From contig JAFEFO010000040.1 in assembly GCA_018240565.1 (NCBI GenBank), forward strand, positions 101,000 through 146,260: a stretch of 45,261 nt of DNA, given 5' to 3'. Positions 1-9,330 of the stretch are shown here, one piece after another (within the stretch, counting starts at the first letter, position 1; each line of letters opens with the position of its first letter). The translations under genes and the position numbers were made by a program. The notes under the pieces are model-generated. The model was given only the letters and a program-made list of their open reading frames with translations. It was not told where the DNA came from and ran no database searches. This stretch comes from Pseudomonadota bacterium (GTDB lineage: Bacteria > Pseudomonadota > Gammaproteobacteria > Xanthomonadales > Rhodanobacteraceae).

Positions 1-90
1 GACACCGCACAGGAAATCGACCGCGTGTTCGTGCGCGCCGGCGCGGGCGACGAGCCACCCACGAAGGGCGGCCCGACGCTGCCGCCATGA
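1..90 (+). CDS. C-terminal fragment of an unidentified protein
   Basis: Frame 1 is open from the window edge to a TGA at 88-90, directly followed by a second in-frame TGA. The 29 visible residues end in a Gly/Pro-rich tail (EPPTKGGPTLPP), which looks like the natural end of a protein. It converges on the transporter gene ending at 101. Nothing in the fragment identifies a family, and the adjacent frame is also open here, so the call rests only on the plausible tail and the double stop. Confidence 0.4.
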   Translation, partial: DTAQEIDRVFVRAGAGDEPPTKGGPTLPP

Positions 91-100
91 TGACGGGGTG

Positions 101-1606
101 TTACTTGCCCGCGCCGTGGTGCGCGGCAGAGAGCTTGTTCATCAATGGCAGCACGGCGATGGCGATCACGGTGCAGACGATGCCCGCGTAACCCAGGTTG
201 GTAAACAGGTGCGTGTAGATCGGCAGCGTCTGCAGCGGATCGGTGACGTCCTGCGGTACGGCGGCGTAGTTGGCGACGATGCCGCCCAGGTATTGCGAGA
301 TGCCCACGCCAACGTAGTAGGCGCCCATCATGAAACCACCCATGCGCGCCGGCACGTAGCGCGCGATCATGGCCAGGCCCAGGCCCGACACCAGAAGCTC
401 GCCCAGCGAATACAGGCCGAATCCCCAGATCAGCACCCAGGTCGAGGCCTTGCCGGCGGCGTCGGCGTAGAGGCCCGCCATGCCGTAGACGAAATACCCG
501 GCGGCGACCATGGCGAAACCGAGCGCGAACTTGGCGGCGATGGAGATGTCCTTGCCGCGTTTGCCGAAGTGCGTGTATGCCCAGGCCAGGATCGGCGACA
601 GGATCATGATCCAGATCGGATTGAGCGCCTGGTATTGCCCCGGCAGCCAGGTGTACAGATGCACGCCGAACAGGCTCCAGTCCCAGTTCGTGTTGCGCAG
701 CGCGAACAGCGCCAGCGACGTCGGCATCTGCTGGTAGAAGATGAAGAAGAAGATGGTCTGGATGGTCAGCACCAGCGCGGCGATGAGTCCGGCGCGCTCG
801 TCCTTGTGGCTGTTGGCGATGAGGTAGCCAAAGATCGCGAGCATGGCCGCGCCCGCCGCCCACACGAAAGCGCGCGCGACGGCCTGGTGCTGCAGGATGA
901 ATGCCGCGATCACGACGCAAACTGCGCCGACTGCCAGCACCTTGAGCAGGGTGACGGGATTGAATGGCCGCGCATCCGGTTCCGAGCCGATGTGGCGCAT
1001 CGAGGCGCGCATGAAGAAGTAATTGACCAGGCCGACGATGAGACCCGCGCAGCACACGCCGAACGCCGCGTGCCAGCCGAACTGGTTTTGGTACATCGCG
1101 TTAACGTAATCCTTGATCCACGGCGTGAGCAGCATCGAGAACGTCGAGCCGATGTTCACCGCCATGTAGTAGATGGTGAAGGCGCTGTCGATGCGCGAAT
1201 CGTCGCCGTCGTAGATCTTGCGCACCAGGTTGCCGGCATTGGGCTTGAACAGGCCGTTGCCGACGACGATGACGCCGAGCGCGAAGTACAGGAACGTGGG
1301 ACTCTCGGACGGCAGCGTGATCAATGCGTAGCCGATGGCCAGGATCGACGCGCCGGTGAGCATGGTGCGGCGCGTGCCCAGCACGCGGTCGCCGACCCAG
1401 CCGCCGATCGCGGGCGCCACGTAGATCAAGGCCGAAGCCGCGCCCCAGATCAGGTTGGCGTCGACGTCGGTGAAGCCCATGCGCTGGACCATGTAATACA
1501 CGATCAGCGCCTGCATGCCGTAGTAGCCGAAGCGCTCCCACAGCTCGATCAGGAAAATGGTGGAGAACGACTTGGTCTGCGAAACGGGCGGGCTGGCAGG
1601 GGTCAT
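101..1606 (-). CDS. POT/PTR2-family proton-coupled oligopeptide transporter
   Basis: This inner-membrane major-facilitator protein should import di- and tripeptides with protons. The family signature ELWERFGYYG lies at residues 21-30; its ExxER residues (E21, E24, R25) take part in proton coupling. The helix 2-3 loop signature (GGWVGDRVLGTRRTML) and the second PTR2 signature (FTIYYMAVNIGS) follow. Many hydrophobic helices fill the remaining length, and 501 aa is normal for bacterial DtpA-like proteins. The ATG at 1606 is preferred; the frame continues to a TTG at 1660, but neither start has a clear ribosome-binding site. The gene is monocistronic as far as can be seen, and substrate range cannot be read from the sequence. 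Confidence 0.9.
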   Translation of the reverse strand: MTPASPPVSQTKSFSTIFLIELWERFGYYGMQALIVYYMVQRMGFTDVDANLIWGAASALIYVAPAIGGWVGDRVLGTRRTMLTGASILAIGYALITLPSESPTFLYFALGVIVVGNGLFKPNAGNLVRKIYDGDDSRIDSAFTIYYMAVNIGSTFSMLLTPWIKDYVNAMYQNQFGWHAAFGVCCAGLIVGLVNYFFMRASMRHIGSEPDARPFNPVTLLKVLAVGAVCVVIAAFILQHQAVARAFVWAAGAAMLAIFGYLIANSHKDERAGLIAALVLTIQTIFFFIFYQQMPTSLALFALRNTNWDWSLFGVHLYTWLPGQYQALNPIWIMILSPILAWAYTHFGKRGKDISIAAKFALGFAMVAAGYFVYGMAGLYADAAGKASTWVLIWGFGLYSLGELLVSGLGLAMIARYVPARMGGFMMGAYYVGVGISQYLGGIVANYAAVPQDVTDPLQTLPIYTHLFTNLGYAGIVCTVIAIAVLPLMNKLSAAHHGAGK

Positions 1607-1720
1607 GGATATGGCCGTGGCGGAATTGAAGGGGCGAAGGTTACCGGAACTTGGCGGCAATGGAATGTGCGCTTGCGGAAAAAGGTCAAGTTCCTTTGGG
1701 CGTCGGACGCTTTTCTTTAC

Positions 1721-1743
1721 CTTCCCCCGCTGCGCAGGGGAAG
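1721..1743. repeat. Intergenic inverted repeat (hairpin)
   Basis: A perfect 7-bp inverted repeat, CTTCCCC (1721-1727) and GGGGAAG (1737-1743), surrounds a 9-nt loop in the 153-bp gap between the PAP2 gene and the transporter gene, both on the minus strand. No T-run follows on either strand, so it is not a canonical intrinsic terminator. Its C/G-rich arms resemble those of the repeat cluster at 18429-18579. Confidence 0.5.
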
Positions 1744-1759
1744 CAAGAGCAAGAAGCTT

Positions 1760-2434
1760 CTATCGCAGCGGCTTGATCCACCGCCCGAACATCGTCGCCG
1801 CGATCAACGTGACCACGCACGCCAGCGCCACCGAGGCCAGCACATCGGACGGAAAGTGAAAGCTCGTGTCGATGCGTGACAGCGCGATGAACAACGGGAT
1901 CAGCAGCAACGGGATGCGCCAGCGCGGGAACAGGTACATCAATGGCACGAACAGTCCCCAGAAAAACGCATTGTGCCCGGACGGAAACGAGTTGCCGCCG
2001 GCAAACCACATGTGCTGCCAGTCGCCATGCCGGAAGAGTTCGTACGGCCGCTGGCGGCCAAAAATTTCCTTCAGCCCGTAGGCGGCGGCGATGGTCGCCA
2101 GTTGCACGCCGCCGGTGAACAACAAGGCGCGGGCAAGCGCGCTGCCACGATGCAACAGCCAGGTCACCACGCCGAGCGCGCAGATGATGCAGCCGAGCAG
2201 GATTCCGGAAAGCAGGTGGCTGTGCAGCAGCGAACGCCCGCTGATGGCATCCAGCGCGCGCGTGCCCTCGACGAAGACCGCGGCGCCGGCGATGGCCGAG
2301 GCATGCACCGCCTCGGCGATGCGGCGATCGAAACCGAAAATGGAAACCAGTGCCAGCACTGTGCAGGCGAGGGCGGTCAGGGCGAGGGCGCGTTTGCTCA
2401 TTGCGTCGGGAGATTCTGAAAGGTGTGGCATCAT
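1760..2434 (-). CDS. PAP2-family membrane phosphatase
   Basis: This is a polytopic membrane phosphatase of the type-2 phosphatidic acid phosphatase family, which dephosphorylates lipid phosphates such as undecaprenyl pyrophosphate, phosphatidate or lipid A. All three catalytic motifs are present: K122 to R129-P130 (KEIFGRQRP), P151-S-G-H154, and S186-R with H193 (SRIDTSFHFPSD). The ATG at 2434 is chosen because AAGG lies 6 nt upstream; ATGs at 2431 and 2401 are alternatives, the last giving a neat basic N-terminus (MSKR) but lacking a ribosome-binding site. The gene is divergent from dgkA with only 28 bp between starts, so the two phospholipid-related genes probably share a control region. 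The exact substrate is unknown. Confidence 0.87.
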   Translation of the reverse strand: MMPHLSESPDAMSKRALALTALACTVLALVSIFGFDRRIAEAVHASAIAGAAVFVEGTRALDAISGRSLLHSHLLSGILLGCIICALGVVTWLLHRGSALARALLFTGGVQLATIAAAYGLKEIFGRQRPYELFRHGDWQHMWFAGGNSFPSGHNAFFWGLFVPLMYLFPRWRIPLLLIPLFIALSRIDTSFHFPSDVLASVALACVVTLIAATMFGRWIKPLR

Positions 2435-2462
2435 ATTCTGCCTTGAAACAGGGCTCGCCAAC

Positions 2463-2831
2463 ATGACCAGCACCGAAGCGCGCGGACCGCGCCAGATCTG
2501 GAAGGCCTTGATCTGGTCCGGGCGCGGCTTGCGCGCGGGCTGGACCTACGAGGCCTCGTTCCGGCTCGAGGTGTATCTGTGCATCGTTTTGTTCCCGCTT
2601 GGCATGTGGATCGGCAAGGGCCCGCTGGAGAAATCCCTGCTGTGCGGCAGCTTGGTGCTGGTGCTCTCGGCGGAATTGCTCAATTCGGCCATCGAGGCCG
2701 TGGTCGACAAGGTCAGCCCCGAATTCAACGAGCTGGCCGGTCGCGCCAAGGATCTGGGTTCGGCGGCGGTATTCCTGCTCATGCTCAATGTCCTGCTATG
2801 CTGGAGCCTGATCCTTTGGCAGCGCTGGTAA
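2463..2831 (+). CDS. dgkA: Diacylglycerol kinase, prokaryotic integral-membrane type
   Basis: DgkA phosphorylates diacylglycerol to phosphatidic acid with ATP and recycles diacylglycerol released when membrane-derived glucans or lipopolysaccharide are modified. The 122-aa length matches the small trimeric bacterial enzyme. The signature ELLNSAIEAVVDKVS followed by LAGRAKDLGSAAVF contains the conserved active-site Glu, Asn and Asp residues, and three hydrophobic helices are evident. The ATG at 2463 follows a possible -10 element (TATTCT, 2434-2439). It is divergent from the PAP2 phosphatase, which performs the opposite type of reaction, and is followed after 28 bp by the TerC-type gene, so the two are probably cotranscribed. 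Confidence 0.93.
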   Translation: MTSTEARGPRQIWKALIWSGRGLRAGWTYEASFRLEVYLCIVLFPLGMWIGKGPLEKSLLCGSLVLVLSAELLNSAIEAVVDKVSPEFNELAGRAKDLGSAAVFLLMLNVLLCWSLILWQRW

Positions 2832-2859
2832 TGCGGCGCCGACCCGGAACACGAATCGC

Positions 2860-3621
2860 ATGAGCATGCTCGAAGGCGAACTGCTGGTCGCCCTGCTGAC
2901 CTTGTCCACCCTCGAGATCGTCCTTGGCGTGGACAACCTCGTGTTCATTTCCATTGCCGTGGGACGCTTGCCGGTGGAACGCCGCTCGCTGGCGCGCCGA
3001 TTGGGCATCGGCTTTGCCTGCCTGACCCGCATCGGCCTGTTGCTGGTGCTCGCGCACCTGGCACGCATGGATGACCGTCACGCGCCGCTGTTCCACCTGG
3101 GCGGGCAGATCATTTCCGTGCGCGACCTGATCATGACCGGCGGCGGCGTGTTCCTGCTGGTCAAGGGCGCGATGGAGATCCACGAGGCGATCTATGGCGT
3201 GGCCAAGCCCATCGTCGCGAATACGGCGATGGCCGCGTTCGTGTGGATCGTCGTGCAGATCGCGCTGATCGACATCGTGTTCTCGCTGGATTCGGTGATT
3301 ACCGCGGTCGGCATGGTGCGCAATATCCCGGTGATGGTCGCGGCGATCGTGCTGGCCGTCATCGTGATGCTGTTTGCGTCCGATCCGGTCGGCAATTTCA
3401 TCGACAACAATCCGACCATCCGCATGCTTGCGCTGGCCTTCATCATGCTGATCGGCGTGATGCTCGTCGGCGAAGGTTTCGCGATCCACATCCCGCGGGC
3501 TTACATCTACTTCGCGATGGCGTTCTCCGCCGTCGTCGAGGCGTTGAATCTTCTCGCCAAGCGCCAGAAAAGGAAATACCTCAAGCAGCGCGAAGGCGAC
3601 ACCGCCCGCGAAACGCTATGA
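2860..3621 (+). CDS. TerC-family integral membrane protein
   Basis: This 253-aa membrane protein belongs to the TerC/YgdQ/YoaE-like superfamily. The hallmark acidic motifs are present: EIVLGVDNLVFIS (E19 to D25) in the first helix and a repeat-related motif IDIVFSLDSVITAVGM near residue 140. These intramembrane acidic residues are conserved in the family, several members of which are linked to metal (Mn) export or to metallation of secreted proteins. About seven hydrophobic segments are visible. It sits 28 bp after dgkA and just upstream of lemA. The start at 2860 has a weak GGAA upstream; the nearby ATG at 2866 is a minor alternative. Specific substrate unknown. Confidence 0.87.
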   Translation: MSMLEGELLVALLTLSTLEIVLGVDNLVFISIAVGRLPVERRSLARRLGIGFACLTRIGLLLVLAHLARMDDRHAPLFHLGGQIISVRDLIMTGGGVFLLVKGAMEIHEAIYGVAKPIVANTAMAAFVWIVVQIALIDIVFSLDSVITAVGMVRNIPVMVAAIVLAVIVMLFASDPVGNFIDNNPTIRMLALAFIMLIGVMLVGEGFAIHIPRAYIYFAMAFSAVVEALNLLAKRQKRKYLKQREGDTARETL

Positions 3622-3652
3622 TGAACCCGACTTCGTAACCGGAGGAACGACC

Positions 3653-4273
3653 ATGCGCCTGCAACGACTCGTGATACTCGCCTTCGCCGCCTTCATGCTT
3701 GCCGGCTGCGGCTACAACGCGATCCAGTCCAAGGACGAGGCGGTCAAGGCCGCGTGGTCCGAGGTCATCAACCAGTACCAGCGCCGCGCGGACCTCGTGC
3801 CGAACCTGGTCAACACGGTGAAAGGCTACGCCGAGCACGAACAATCCACGCTCGAGGCGGTGACCAATGCGCGAGCGCAGGTCGGCAAGATCACGCTCAC
3901 CACCGATGACTTGAACGACGAAGCGAAAATGAAAGCATTCCAGCAGGCGCAGGGCGAGTTGTCCGGCGCATTGTCGCGCCTGATGGCGGTGTCGGAAAAC
4001 TATCCGAACCTGAAGGCCGATTCCCTGTTCCAGACCCTGCAGGCGCAGCTCGAAGGCACCGAAAACCGCATCGCCGTGGCGCGCAACCGCTACATCGCTG
4101 CGGTGCAGGATTACAACGTGCTGGTGCGCAGCTTCCCGCAGAACCTCACCGCCAAGATGTTCGGCTATTCGACCAAGGCCAATTTCACGGTGGAAAACGA
4201 AAAGCAGATCTCGACCGCGCCGACCGTGGATTTCAACAAGCCTGCAGCGCCACCTTCCCAGCCGCAGAACTGA
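3653..4273 (+). CDS. lemA: LemA-family lipoprotein
   Basis: This is a LemA-family protein of 206 aa. Its N-terminus carries a lipoprotein signal with lipobox L-A-G-C19, so the mature protein should be lipid-anchored in the envelope. LemA folds as a helical bundle; the family motif around RRADLVPNLVNTVKGYAEHE is intact, as are the later Q-Q-A-Q-G-E-L-S and Y-P-N-L-K motifs. A strong ribosome-binding site (GGAGG) precedes the ATG. A -10-like TATGAT at 3617-3622 overlaps the stop of the preceding gene and suggests an own promoter. It heads a tight operon with two TPM-domain genes, a conserved arrangement (lemA with ygcG-like genes) whose biochemical role is poorly defined. Confidence 0.92.
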   Translation: MRLQRLVILAFAAFMLAGCGYNAIQSKDEAVKAAWSEVINQYQRRADLVPNLVNTVKGYAEHEQSTLEAVTNARAQVGKITLTTDDLNDEAKMKAFQQAQGELSGALSRLMAVSENYPNLKADSLFQTLQAQLEGTENRIAVARNRYIAAVQDYNVLVRSFPQNLTAKMFGYSTKANFTVENEKQISTAPTVDFNKPAAPPSQPQN

Positions 4274-4276
4274 GCA

Positions 4277-5173
4277 ATGCGCATTGCGCGCACCTGCGCG
4301 GCGATCTTGTGCGCCTGCGCGCTGACGCTGGGCGCTGCGTGGGCGGCCGACAACGGCCTGCAACCGATCCCGCCGTTCGGCGCGCGCGTCATCGACCAGA
4401 CCAATACGCTCACGCCGCAGCAGGTGCAGTCGCTGACGCAACAATTGCAGGCGCTCGAGCAGCGCAAGGGTTCGCGCGTGGCGATCCTGATCCTGCCGAC
4501 GACGCAGCCGGAAGACATCGCCCAGTACAGCATCCGCGTCACCGACGCGTGGAAGCTCTCGCGCACCGACAAGCAGGCGCAGGACGGCGTGCTGTTCACC
4601 ATCGCCAAGAACGATCATCGCGTGCGCATCGACGTTGGCCGCGACCTGGAAGGCGCGATCCCGGACGCCGCCGCCGACCGCATCATCCGCGAGTACGTCA
4701 CGCCGAAGTTCCGTGCCGGCGATTTCTACGGCGGCATCGAAGACGCACTCGGCGCGCTGACCAAGTTGATCGATGGTGAATCGCTGCCGCCGCCGCTGAC
4801 CGACAACCGTCATTCGTCGTCCGGCGATGATGCGTGGAATCTGCTGTTTCCACTGATCTTCATTGCCTTGTGGCTGCGCGCCTTCCTGGGTCGGCTGCCG
4901 TCCGCGCCGCGCGCGGGATTGCTCGGTGCGGCCTGCGGCGGAATTGCCTGGCTGATGACCGGCATCATCGGCTTCGGCATCGGTGCGGGCGTCATCGGCT
5001 TGCTGATCGGCTGGCTCGGCGGCAGCGGCGGCGGTTTTGCCGGTGGCGGCGGATTCGGCGGCTGGAGCGGCGGCGGCTGGAGCAGCGGGAGTTCCGGCGG
5101 TGGATTTGGCGGCGGATTCAGCGGCGGCTCGTCCGGCGGATTTTCCGGCGGCGGCGCCTCGGGGAGCTGGTGA
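4277..5173 (+). CDS. TPM-domain (YgcG-type) membrane protein with Gly/Ser-rich tail
   Basis: The protein has a cleavable signal peptide (about residues 1-23, ending AWA), a TPM domain (about 30-170) beginning with the typical VIDQTNTLTPQQVQSL, two hydrophobic membrane segments (about 190-245) and a long C-terminal tail made almost entirely of Gly, Ser, Phe and Trp. The TPM domain should therefore sit in the periplasm, tethered to the inner membrane. TPM proteins are widespread partners of LemA; some have been linked to photosystem repair or low phosphatase activity, but function in bacteria is open. It starts 3 bp after the lemA stop and ends 1 bp before the next start, so translation of the three genes is probably coupled. 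Confidence 0.88.
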   Translation: MRIARTCAAILCACALTLGAAWAADNGLQPIPPFGARVIDQTNTLTPQQVQSLTQQLQALEQRKGSRVAILILPTTQPEDIAQYSIRVTDAWKLSRTDKQAQDGVLFTIAKNDHRVRIDVGRDLEGAIPDAAADRIIREYVTPKFRAGDFYGGIEDALGALTKLIDGESLPPPLTDNRHSSSGDDAWNLLFPLIFIALWLRAFLGRLPSAPRAGLLGAACGGIAWLMTGIIGFGIGAGVIGLLIGWLGGSGGGFAGGGGFGGWSGGGWSSGSSGGGFGGGFSGGSSGGFSGGGASGSW

Positions 5174-5174
5174 C

Positions 5175-5672
5175 ATGGGCGCAACACGCATACCCCGCCA
5201 TCTCATCGCCGAAGGCAGTGCGCGCCGGCGGTTCCCCGAACGCGTGCTGGATGCGATCCAACAGGCGATCGCCGATGGCGAGAAACGCCATGCGGGCCAG
5301 GTCCTGTTTGCCGCCGAAGGCGCGTTGCCGCTGCGCGACCTCGCGCGCGGGCACGGCGCGCGCGAACGCGCGCGCGAGGTGTTCGCGCATCTGCGCGTAT
5401 GGGATACGAAGCACAACAGCGGTGTGCTGATCTATGTGCTTCTCGCCGACCATGCCATCGAGATCCTCGCCGACCGCGGCATCGCCGCCCGCGTCGACGA
5501 AAGCGAATGGAAGTCCATTTGCACGCAAATGCAAAAGCGCTTCGCCGCCGGCGAGTTCGAGCAGGGCGCGATCGAGGGCGTGCGGGCGGTCAGCGGGCTC
5601 TTGGCCACGCATTTCCCCGACGACGGCAGCGCACGCGCGAACGAATTACCCGACCGGCCGGTGGTGTTGTAA
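5175..5672 (+). CDS. Second TPM-domain protein, without signal peptide
   Basis: This 165-aa protein belongs to the TPM-domain (YgcG/DUF477-like) group; the region of residues 22-150 with RFPERVLDAIQQAIADGE, SGVLIYVLLADHAIEILADRG and the late motif FAAGEFEQGAIEGVRAV fits the family. Unlike the preceding TPM protein it has no signal peptide and no membrane segment, so it should be cytoplasmic or sit on the inner face of the membrane. The ATG at 5175 lies 1 bp after the upstream stop, with GGGGAG as ribosome-binding site inside the upstream gene. As third gene of the lemA operon it probably works with the other two products, but its molecular role is not known. Confidence 0.82.
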   Translation: MGATRIPRHLIAEGSARRRFPERVLDAIQQAIADGEKRHAGQVLFAAEGALPLRDLARGHGARERAREVFAHLRVWDTKHNSGVLIYVLLADHAIEILADRGIAARVDESEWKSICTQMQKRFAAGEFEQGAIEGVRAVSGLLATHFPDDGSARANELPDRPVVL

Positions 5673-5754
5673 TGCGTACGGGCCGCGGCCATGGCCGCCG
5701 TCGGCCATCGAACGCCGGCGGCATTCGCAGTGAACCACGATGGAGGCGATTCAC

Positions 5755-6333
5755 ATGGGCGTCCTGATCCTTGGCTTGATCCTTTTCATCGGTCCGCATT
5801 GCCTGCGCATCGTCGCCGACGGCTGGCGCACGCGCACCATCGCGCGCGTCGGCATCAAGCGCTGGAAGGCCGTCTATTCCATCGTGTCGATCATCGGCTT
5901 CGTGCTGCTCGTGTACGGATTCGGACTGGCGCGGCAAACCCCGCAGTTGCTGTATGTTCCGGCGCCGGCGATGCGCCACGCGAACGAGACACTGGTGCTG
6001 GTGGCGCTGATCCTGTTCGTGGCGGCGCGCGTGCCGCGCAATCATTTCAAGGCGACACTGCATCACCCGCAGTCGCTTTCCGTGTTCGTCTGGGCGGCGG
6101 GACATCTGCTCGTGAACGGCATGCTGCACGATGTCGTGCTGTTCGGCGCGCTCGGCCTGTGGGGGCTGGCGGCGTTTCTCGCCGGCCGCGCACGTGATCG
6201 CGCGACCAGGGCGGCATATCCCGCCGGTACGCTGCTCGGCGATGTGCTGTGTGTCGCAGTCGGCGTGGTGCTCTGGGCGTTGTTCGCGTTCTGGCTGCAC
6301 GGCTGGTTGTTCGGGGTCAAGCCGTTCGGTTGA
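5755..6333 (+). CDS. NnrU-family integral membrane protein
   Basis: The 192-aa product is highly hydrophobic with about five or six predicted membrane segments and matches the NnrU family: an early GPHCLRI segment, the conserved [15 protein letters not shown], the [16 protein letters not shown] loop, and W-A-x-G-H-L-x-x-N-G. NnrU proteins were first noticed near denitrification genes, and members resemble proteins with roles in haem or isoprenoid membranes; function here is undetermined. The ATG at 5755 is preferred over the in-frame ATG at 5740 because GGAGG (5742-5746) is 8 nt upstream. The 3' end overlaps the convergent DUF255 gene by 17 bp. Confidence 0.85.
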   Translation: MGVLILGLILFIGPHCLRIVADGWRTRTIARVGIKRWKAVYSIVSIIGFVLLVYGFGLARQTPQLLYVPAPAMRHANETLVLVALILFVAARVPRNHFKATLHHPQSLSVFVWAAGHLLVNGMLHDVVLFGALGLWGLAAFLAGRARDRATRAAYPAGTLLGDVLCVAVGVVLWALFAFWLHGWLFGVKPFG

Positions 6334-8350
6334 GCTGCAATCTTGCTGGATCGCCGACGGGCGGCTCGCACTGCGTGCCGCGGCAAACATGGGCGAGTCC
6401 GCCTGCGGCGTATTTCTGTGCAGCGAGAGTGCCGGGCAGTTTTCCAGCCTCACGCGGGATGAAGTACGCATCGATGCGACGCGCATCAGCTCTGGCGAGC
6501 GCTGTCCTCCACGTCGATTCCTCGGCGTCGCCGTCGAAACGCACCACCACATGCGTGCGCGGGTGCAGGGAATCGTTCAACGCGCGCAGCAGTGCGCAAC
6601 ACGCCGTCGGCATCTGCCGCAGCGCCGGAAATCCCGCGCGCAGCGCACGTTCGGCGGCATCCAGGTAACGCGTTTCGCCGACGAGGTGCCCCAGGCGCAG
6701 CAGCGCGCGGGTGGCAACGCCATTGCCGGAGGGCAGGGCTTCATCGGTGAAAACCTTGGGCCGTTGGATCAGGGTTTCGTGATCGTGCGCGGTGAAGAAG
6801 AATCCGCCGTGGTCGCAGTCCTCGAAACGTTCGAGCAAGCTTTCCGCGAGCACGATGGCCCAGGCGAGGTCGCGCTCGGACCAGCGGCATCGCAGCATCT
6901 CGAGCAAGGCATCGAGGGTCAGCGCATAGTCGTCGAGATAGCCCGGAAAGCGCGGCGCATCGACGCCGGCCTTGGCAAACAGGCGGCCATCGCGCCAGGC
7001 GGCATTGTATAAATTGTCCAGCGCGTTCTCGGCCAAACCGAGCAAGGGCGGTGCTTCGAGTGTGCGCGCGGTGCGCGCGATGCCGCTGATCATCAGCGCA
7101 TTCCAGGCGGTGAGGATCTTGTCGTCGAGCCCCGGATGCTCACGCTGCTCGCGTGCGGCGAACAACGTGGCGCGTGCACGCGCAAGGCGCGCTTGCGCCG
7201 TGGCGATGTCGATATCGAGCGATTGCGCAACGTCGGCGAGTGGCGCGGCAATGAGCGGATTCCACGCCTTGCCCTCGAAGTTTGGCGCGCGATCGAAACC
7301 GTAGTGCGGCGCGGCGATGGCGTATTCGTCGGCGTCGAGCAGGGCGCGCACTTCATCGCGCGACCAGACGTAGAACTTGCCTTCCTCGTGTTCGGAATCG
7401 GCATCCAGCGCGGCGTAAAATCCGCCGGAAGGCGCCGTCATCTCGCGCAACAGCCAGGCGAGGATGCCGTGCGCGATGTCCACGCGGCCGGTCGCCGCGT
7501 CATGCTCGTTGTCGTTTGCACGCGAGGCGCGCGCAAACAGCGGCAACAACTGCGCGTTGTCGTACAGCATCTTCTCGAAGTGCGGGATTTCCCATCGCTC
7601 GTCCACGCTGTAACGCGCAAAGCCGCCACCGAGCTGATCGTGGATGCCGCCGTCGGCCATGCGTGCGAGTGTGAATTCAACGTGCTCCGCCTTGCCCAGG
7701 TCCAGCAGCAATTCCATTTCCGTGCAGTGCGGAAACTTCGGCGCGCCGCGGTGACCGCCAAATTGCGGATCGAAGTCTGCTGCAATTTGTTCCAGTGTCG
7801 TACGGATCGGTGCATCGTTCAGCGCAGCGGTCGAAGACTCCACGCGACCCTGATCGGCGAGAAATTCCGCCAGCGCACCGTTCTGCTTGCGTACCTGGTC
7901 GCGCTGCGTATCCCACCACCGGCGCACTTCGCGCAGCACCTGCGCGAACGGCGGCATGCCGTAGCGCGGGTCCTTCGGAAAATACGTTCCCGCGTAGAAC
8001 GGCAGGTGATCGTCCGGCGTCAGGAACACGGTTAACGGCCAGCCGCCGCCGCGGCGGGTGAGCGCCTGATGCGCGAGCTGATAAATCCTGTCGAGGTCCG
8101 GGCGTTCCTCCCGATCCACTTTTATACAAACGTACAATTCGTTCATCAGCGCCGCGGTCGCTGCGTCTTCAAAGCTCTCGTGTGCCATCACATGGCACCA
8201 ATGGCAGGCGGAGTAGCCTATCGACAGAAGAATGGGCTTGTCCTGCGCACGCGCCATGGCAAGTGCTTCGTCGCACCATGGCCACCAATCCACGGGATTG
8301 TCGGCGTGCTGGCGCAGGTAGGGGCTGGACTCGGTGGCGAGATGGTTCAT
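6317..8350 (-). CDS. DUF255 thioredoxin-like / glycosidase-like protein (YyaL/SPATA20 type)
   Basis: The 677-aa protein matches the YyaL/spermatogenesis-associated-protein-20 family. An N-terminal thioredoxin-fold DUF255 domain begins with [20 protein letters not shown] and holds the redox-like motif C49-H-W-C52-H-V-M; the rest (about 180-677) corresponds to the (alpha/alpha)6 barrel resembling N-acylglucosamine epimerases and glycosidases. The start at 8350 matches the family N-terminus well. No signal peptide is present, so it should be cytoplasmic. Full family length and no disruption are seen. The enzymatic activity of the family is not established. It is transcribed away from lgt and converges with the NnrU-like gene. 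Confidence 0.9.
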   Translation of the reverse strand: MNHLATESSPYLRQHADNPVDWWPWCDEALAMARAQDKPILLSIGYSACHWCHVMAHESFEDAATAALMNELYVCIKVDREERPDLDRIYQLAHQALTRRGGGWPLTVFLTPDDHLPFYAGTYFPKDPRYGMPPFAQVLREVRRWWDTQRDQVRKQNGALAEFLADQGRVESSTAALNDAPIRTTLEQIAADFDPQFGGHRGAPKFPHCTEMELLLDLGKAEHVEFTLARMADGGIHDQLGGGFARYSVDERWEIPHFEKMLYDNAQLLPLFARASRANDNEHDAATGRVDIAHGILAWLLREMTAPSGGFYAALDADSEHEEGKFYVWSRDEVRALLDADEYAIAAPHYGFDRAPNFEGKAWNPLIAAPLADVAQSLDIDIATAQARLARARATLFAAREQREHPGLDDKILTAWNALMISGIARTARTLEAPPLLGLAENALDNLYNAAWRDGRLFAKAGVDAPRFPGYLDDYALTLDALLEMLRCRWSERDLAWAIVLAESLLERFEDCDHGGFFFTAHDHETLIQRPKVFTDEALPSGNGVATRALLRLGHLVGETRYLDAAERALRAGFPALRQMPTACCALLRALNDSLHPRTHVVVRFDGDAEESTWRTALARADARRIDAYFIPREAGKLPGTLAAQKYAAGGLAHVCRGTQCEPPVGDPARLQLNRTA

Positions 8351-8445
8351 GGCGCTAGCCTATCGCCAAATCGCGGCTTTCGGGAAAATGCGAGCGCCCG
8401 TGCCAATCCAGTACACTTGCGGCTTCGCCCGCCGCATACCCGCGC

Positions 8446-9330
8446 ATGATCATCTTCGACAACATCGATCCGCTCGCGTTTTCGCTCGGCCCCATCGGCG
8501 TGCACTGGTACGGCCTGATGTACCTGGGCGGTTTCCTCGGTGGCTGGTGGTTGGGCAATCATCGCTTGAAGCAGGGACGCCTGCCGGTCAGCGAGCAGGC
8601 GTTTTCGGATCTGGCGTTCTACTGCATGCTCGGCGTGATCGCGGGCGGGCGCATCTGGTACATGCTCTCCTACATTTCACCGGACTGGATCTGGCGCGAT
8701 CCGCTGGCACTGTTCCGCGTCTGGCATGGCGGCATGTCATTCCACGGTGGCCTGCTCGGCGTGCTCGCGGCCGGTTGGTGGTGGTCGCGCCGGCACAAGA
8801 TCCATTTCTTCGACACCATCGATTTCGTCGCACCGCTGGTGCCCATCGGGCTCGGGCTGGGCCGCATCGGCAACTTCATCAACGGCGAACTATGGGGCAA
8901 GCCCACGCATGCGGATTGGGGCGTGATCTATCCGCGTGCGCTCGAGTCGCTGGGCAAATCCACCGCCGAACTGCACCAGATGTTCGTCGCCGGACAGCTC
9001 AACGGTGAAGCGCGGCATCCGTCGGAGTTGTACGAATTCGCGCTCGAGGGCGTGGTCATGTTCGTGGTGCTGTGGATGTATTCGCGCAAGCCACGGCCGC
9101 GTTATGCGGTGTCCGGATTGTTCGCGCTGCTCTACGGCGTATTCCGATTTGCGGTGGAGTTCGTGCGCATTCCCGACGCGCAGCTGGGCTACCTTGCGTT
9201 TGGCTGGCTGACGATGGGCCAGGTGCAGTCGATGCCGTTGATCGTGGTCGGCATCGTGTTGCTGGCTATGTCGCGGAAGTGTCACGTCATCCCGGCAGGG
9301 ACTGCCGGGATCCAGAACACACGGACGTGA
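8446..9330 (+). CDS. lgt: Prolipoprotein diacylglyceryl transferase
   Basis: Lgt transfers diacylglycerol from phosphatidylglycerol to the lipobox cysteine of prolipoproteins, the first step in lipoprotein maturation at the inner membrane. The family signature [13 protein letters not shown] starts at residue 139 with the essential Arg at 140, and the upstream [10 protein letters not shown] segment carries the conserved His. Seven hydrophobic segments fit the family. Its final 14 or so residues (after about residue 280) are encoded by a dispersed inverted-repeat element beginning at 9285, so the native C-terminus was replaced or extended; overall length (294 aa) is still normal. A possible -10 is TACACT at 8412-8417. 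It lies upstream of thyA, a conserved order in proteobacteria. Confidence 0.95.
   Translation: MIIFDNIDPLAFSLGPIGVHWYGLMYLGGFLGGWWLGNHRLKQGRLPVSEQAFSDLAFYCMLGVIAGGRIWYMLSYISPDWIWRDPLALFRVWHGGMSFHGGLLGVLAAGWWWSRRHKIHFFDTIDFVAPLVPIGLGLGRIGNFINGELWGKPTHADWGVIYPRALESLGKSTAELHQMFVAGQLNGEARHPSELYEFALEGVVMFVVLWMYSRKPRPRYAVSGLFALLYGVFRFAVEFVRIPDAQLGYLAFGWLTMGQVQSMPLIVVGIVLLAMSRKCHVIPAGTAGIQNTRT

Noticed and set aside
1607..1660. N-terminal extension of the peptide transporter from a TTG at 1660
   Set aside because: No ribosome-binding site; the added residues are not needed for the fold and the ATG at 1606 matches the family start.
98..1879. 593-codon open frame on the plus strand
   Set aside because: It is antisense to the peptide transporter; its product is rich in Arg, His, Asp and Glu without any domain, as expected from high-GC shadow frames.
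5010..5170. Repetitive GGC-rich stretch as a CRISPR-like or satellite array
   Set aside because: It encodes the Gly/Ser-rich tail of the TPM protein in frame; the units are irregular and no spacers exist.
9291..9309. 8-bp hairpin as an intrinsic terminator for lgt
   Set aside because: No T-run follows on the plus strand, it lies within the lgt frame, and it is better explained as part of the dispersed repeat.
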